The notes under the pieces are model-generated. The model had not been told where the DNA came from and made no database searches. It worked only from the letters and a program-made list of their open reading frames with translations. Both the position numbers and the translations under genes were made by a program. DNA of 5,762 nt, taken from Pseudomonadota bacterium. Its GTDB lineage: Bacteria; Pseudomonadota; Alphaproteobacteria; Rhizobiales; Xanthobacteraceae. Of this stretch, positions 5,685 to 5,762 are shown piece after piece. The stretch is from assembly GCA_023433965.1 (NCBI GenBank), contig JAEYTQ010000240.1:1-5762 (forward strand), in the 5' to 3' direction. Positions within the stretch are counted from its first letter, which is position 1. The number at the start of each line of letters is the position of its first letter.

Positions 5685-5762
5685 TCAGGTCGAGGCGATA
5701 CCGAGGCGAGCGAGCGGCGGCGCCTCGCGCCCCGCGGCCTTCGCCGCGTCGCGCACCAGTCG
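5685..5762 (-). CDS. C-terminal end of an unidentified minus-strand gene (partial)
   Basis: On the minus strand a frame open from the right edge reads RLVRDAAKAAGREAPPLARL, then GIAST and TGA at 5685-5687. It is 25 residues long, Ala/Arg-rich and strongly GC at third positions, as a coding end would be in this genome. It lies 30 bp upstream of the cis-prenyltransferase start on the same strand, so the two are probably co-transcribed. Too little is present to name the product. Confidence 0.55.
   Translation of the reverse strand, partial: RLVRDAAKAAGREAPPLARLGIAST

Noticed and set aside
5671..5740. T-run on the minus strand (5671-5676) after a GAGGCG/CGCCTC pair, as a possible terminator before the cis-prenyltransferase gene
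   Set aside because: The stem lies inside the upstream coding end, over 25 bases from the T-run, so it does not form a proper intrinsic terminator.

Overview
The window looks like chromosomal DNA of an alphaproteobacterium, most likely a Bradyrhizobium/Rhodopseudomonas-type member of the Rhizobiales. The reasons are high GC with strong GC bias at third codon positions, the flavour of the proteins (TspO/MBR, a DNA polymerase IV ending in a clamp-binding tail, small unknown proteins of a type I associate with rhizobia), and a candidate EcfG-type general-stress promoter. This placement is inference; there is no rRNA or other taxonomic marker here. I see no insertion sequence, CRISPR array, tRNA, rRNA or phage gene.

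Layout, left to right. A possible 3' end of a + strand gene lies at 1-147. A 69-residue unknown protein (200-409, -) follows, with a very good Shine-Dalgarno. Next is tspO (506-949, -), divergent across 43 bp from dinB, DNA polymerase IV (993-2093, +). Convergent to dinB is a 97-residue unknown protein (2166-2459, -) preceded by a candidate EcfG promoter at 2544-2569. Upstream of that, on the same strand, is a diverged 3-methyladenine-DNA-glycosylase-I-like protein (2662-3348, -). A 218-bp divergent intergenic region with a 14-bp inverted repeat separates it from a calcineurin-like metallophosphoesterase gene (3567-4393, +) that carries a -1 frameshift near 3966. The 3' end of that gene overlaps, tail to tail, a one-domain cyclic-nucleotide-binding-fold protein (4332-4817, -). 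Upstream of it on the same strand is a diverged UppS-family cis-prenyltransferase (4914-5654, -), and the window ends in the last 25 codons of another minus-strand gene (5685-5762).

How the genes fit together. Two genes concern damaged DNA (dinB, and the glycosylase-like gene) and one small gene may be under general stress control, but they lie on different strands and do not form one operon. The likely transcription units are: the right-edge gene plus the cis-prenyltransferase, possibly running on into the CNB protein; tspO alone, or with the 69-residue gene after a 96-bp gap; dinB alone; the glycosylase-like gene, with the 97-residue gene probably having its own promoter; and the broken phosphoesterase alone.

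I found no convincing new multi-gene system. The items most worth a second look are the frameshift in the phosphoesterase, the glycosylase homologue without the Tag zinc ligands and base-recognition Glu, the cis-prenyltransferase with changed signature residues, the CNB protein without the phosphate-cassette Arg, and the candidate EcfG promoter.
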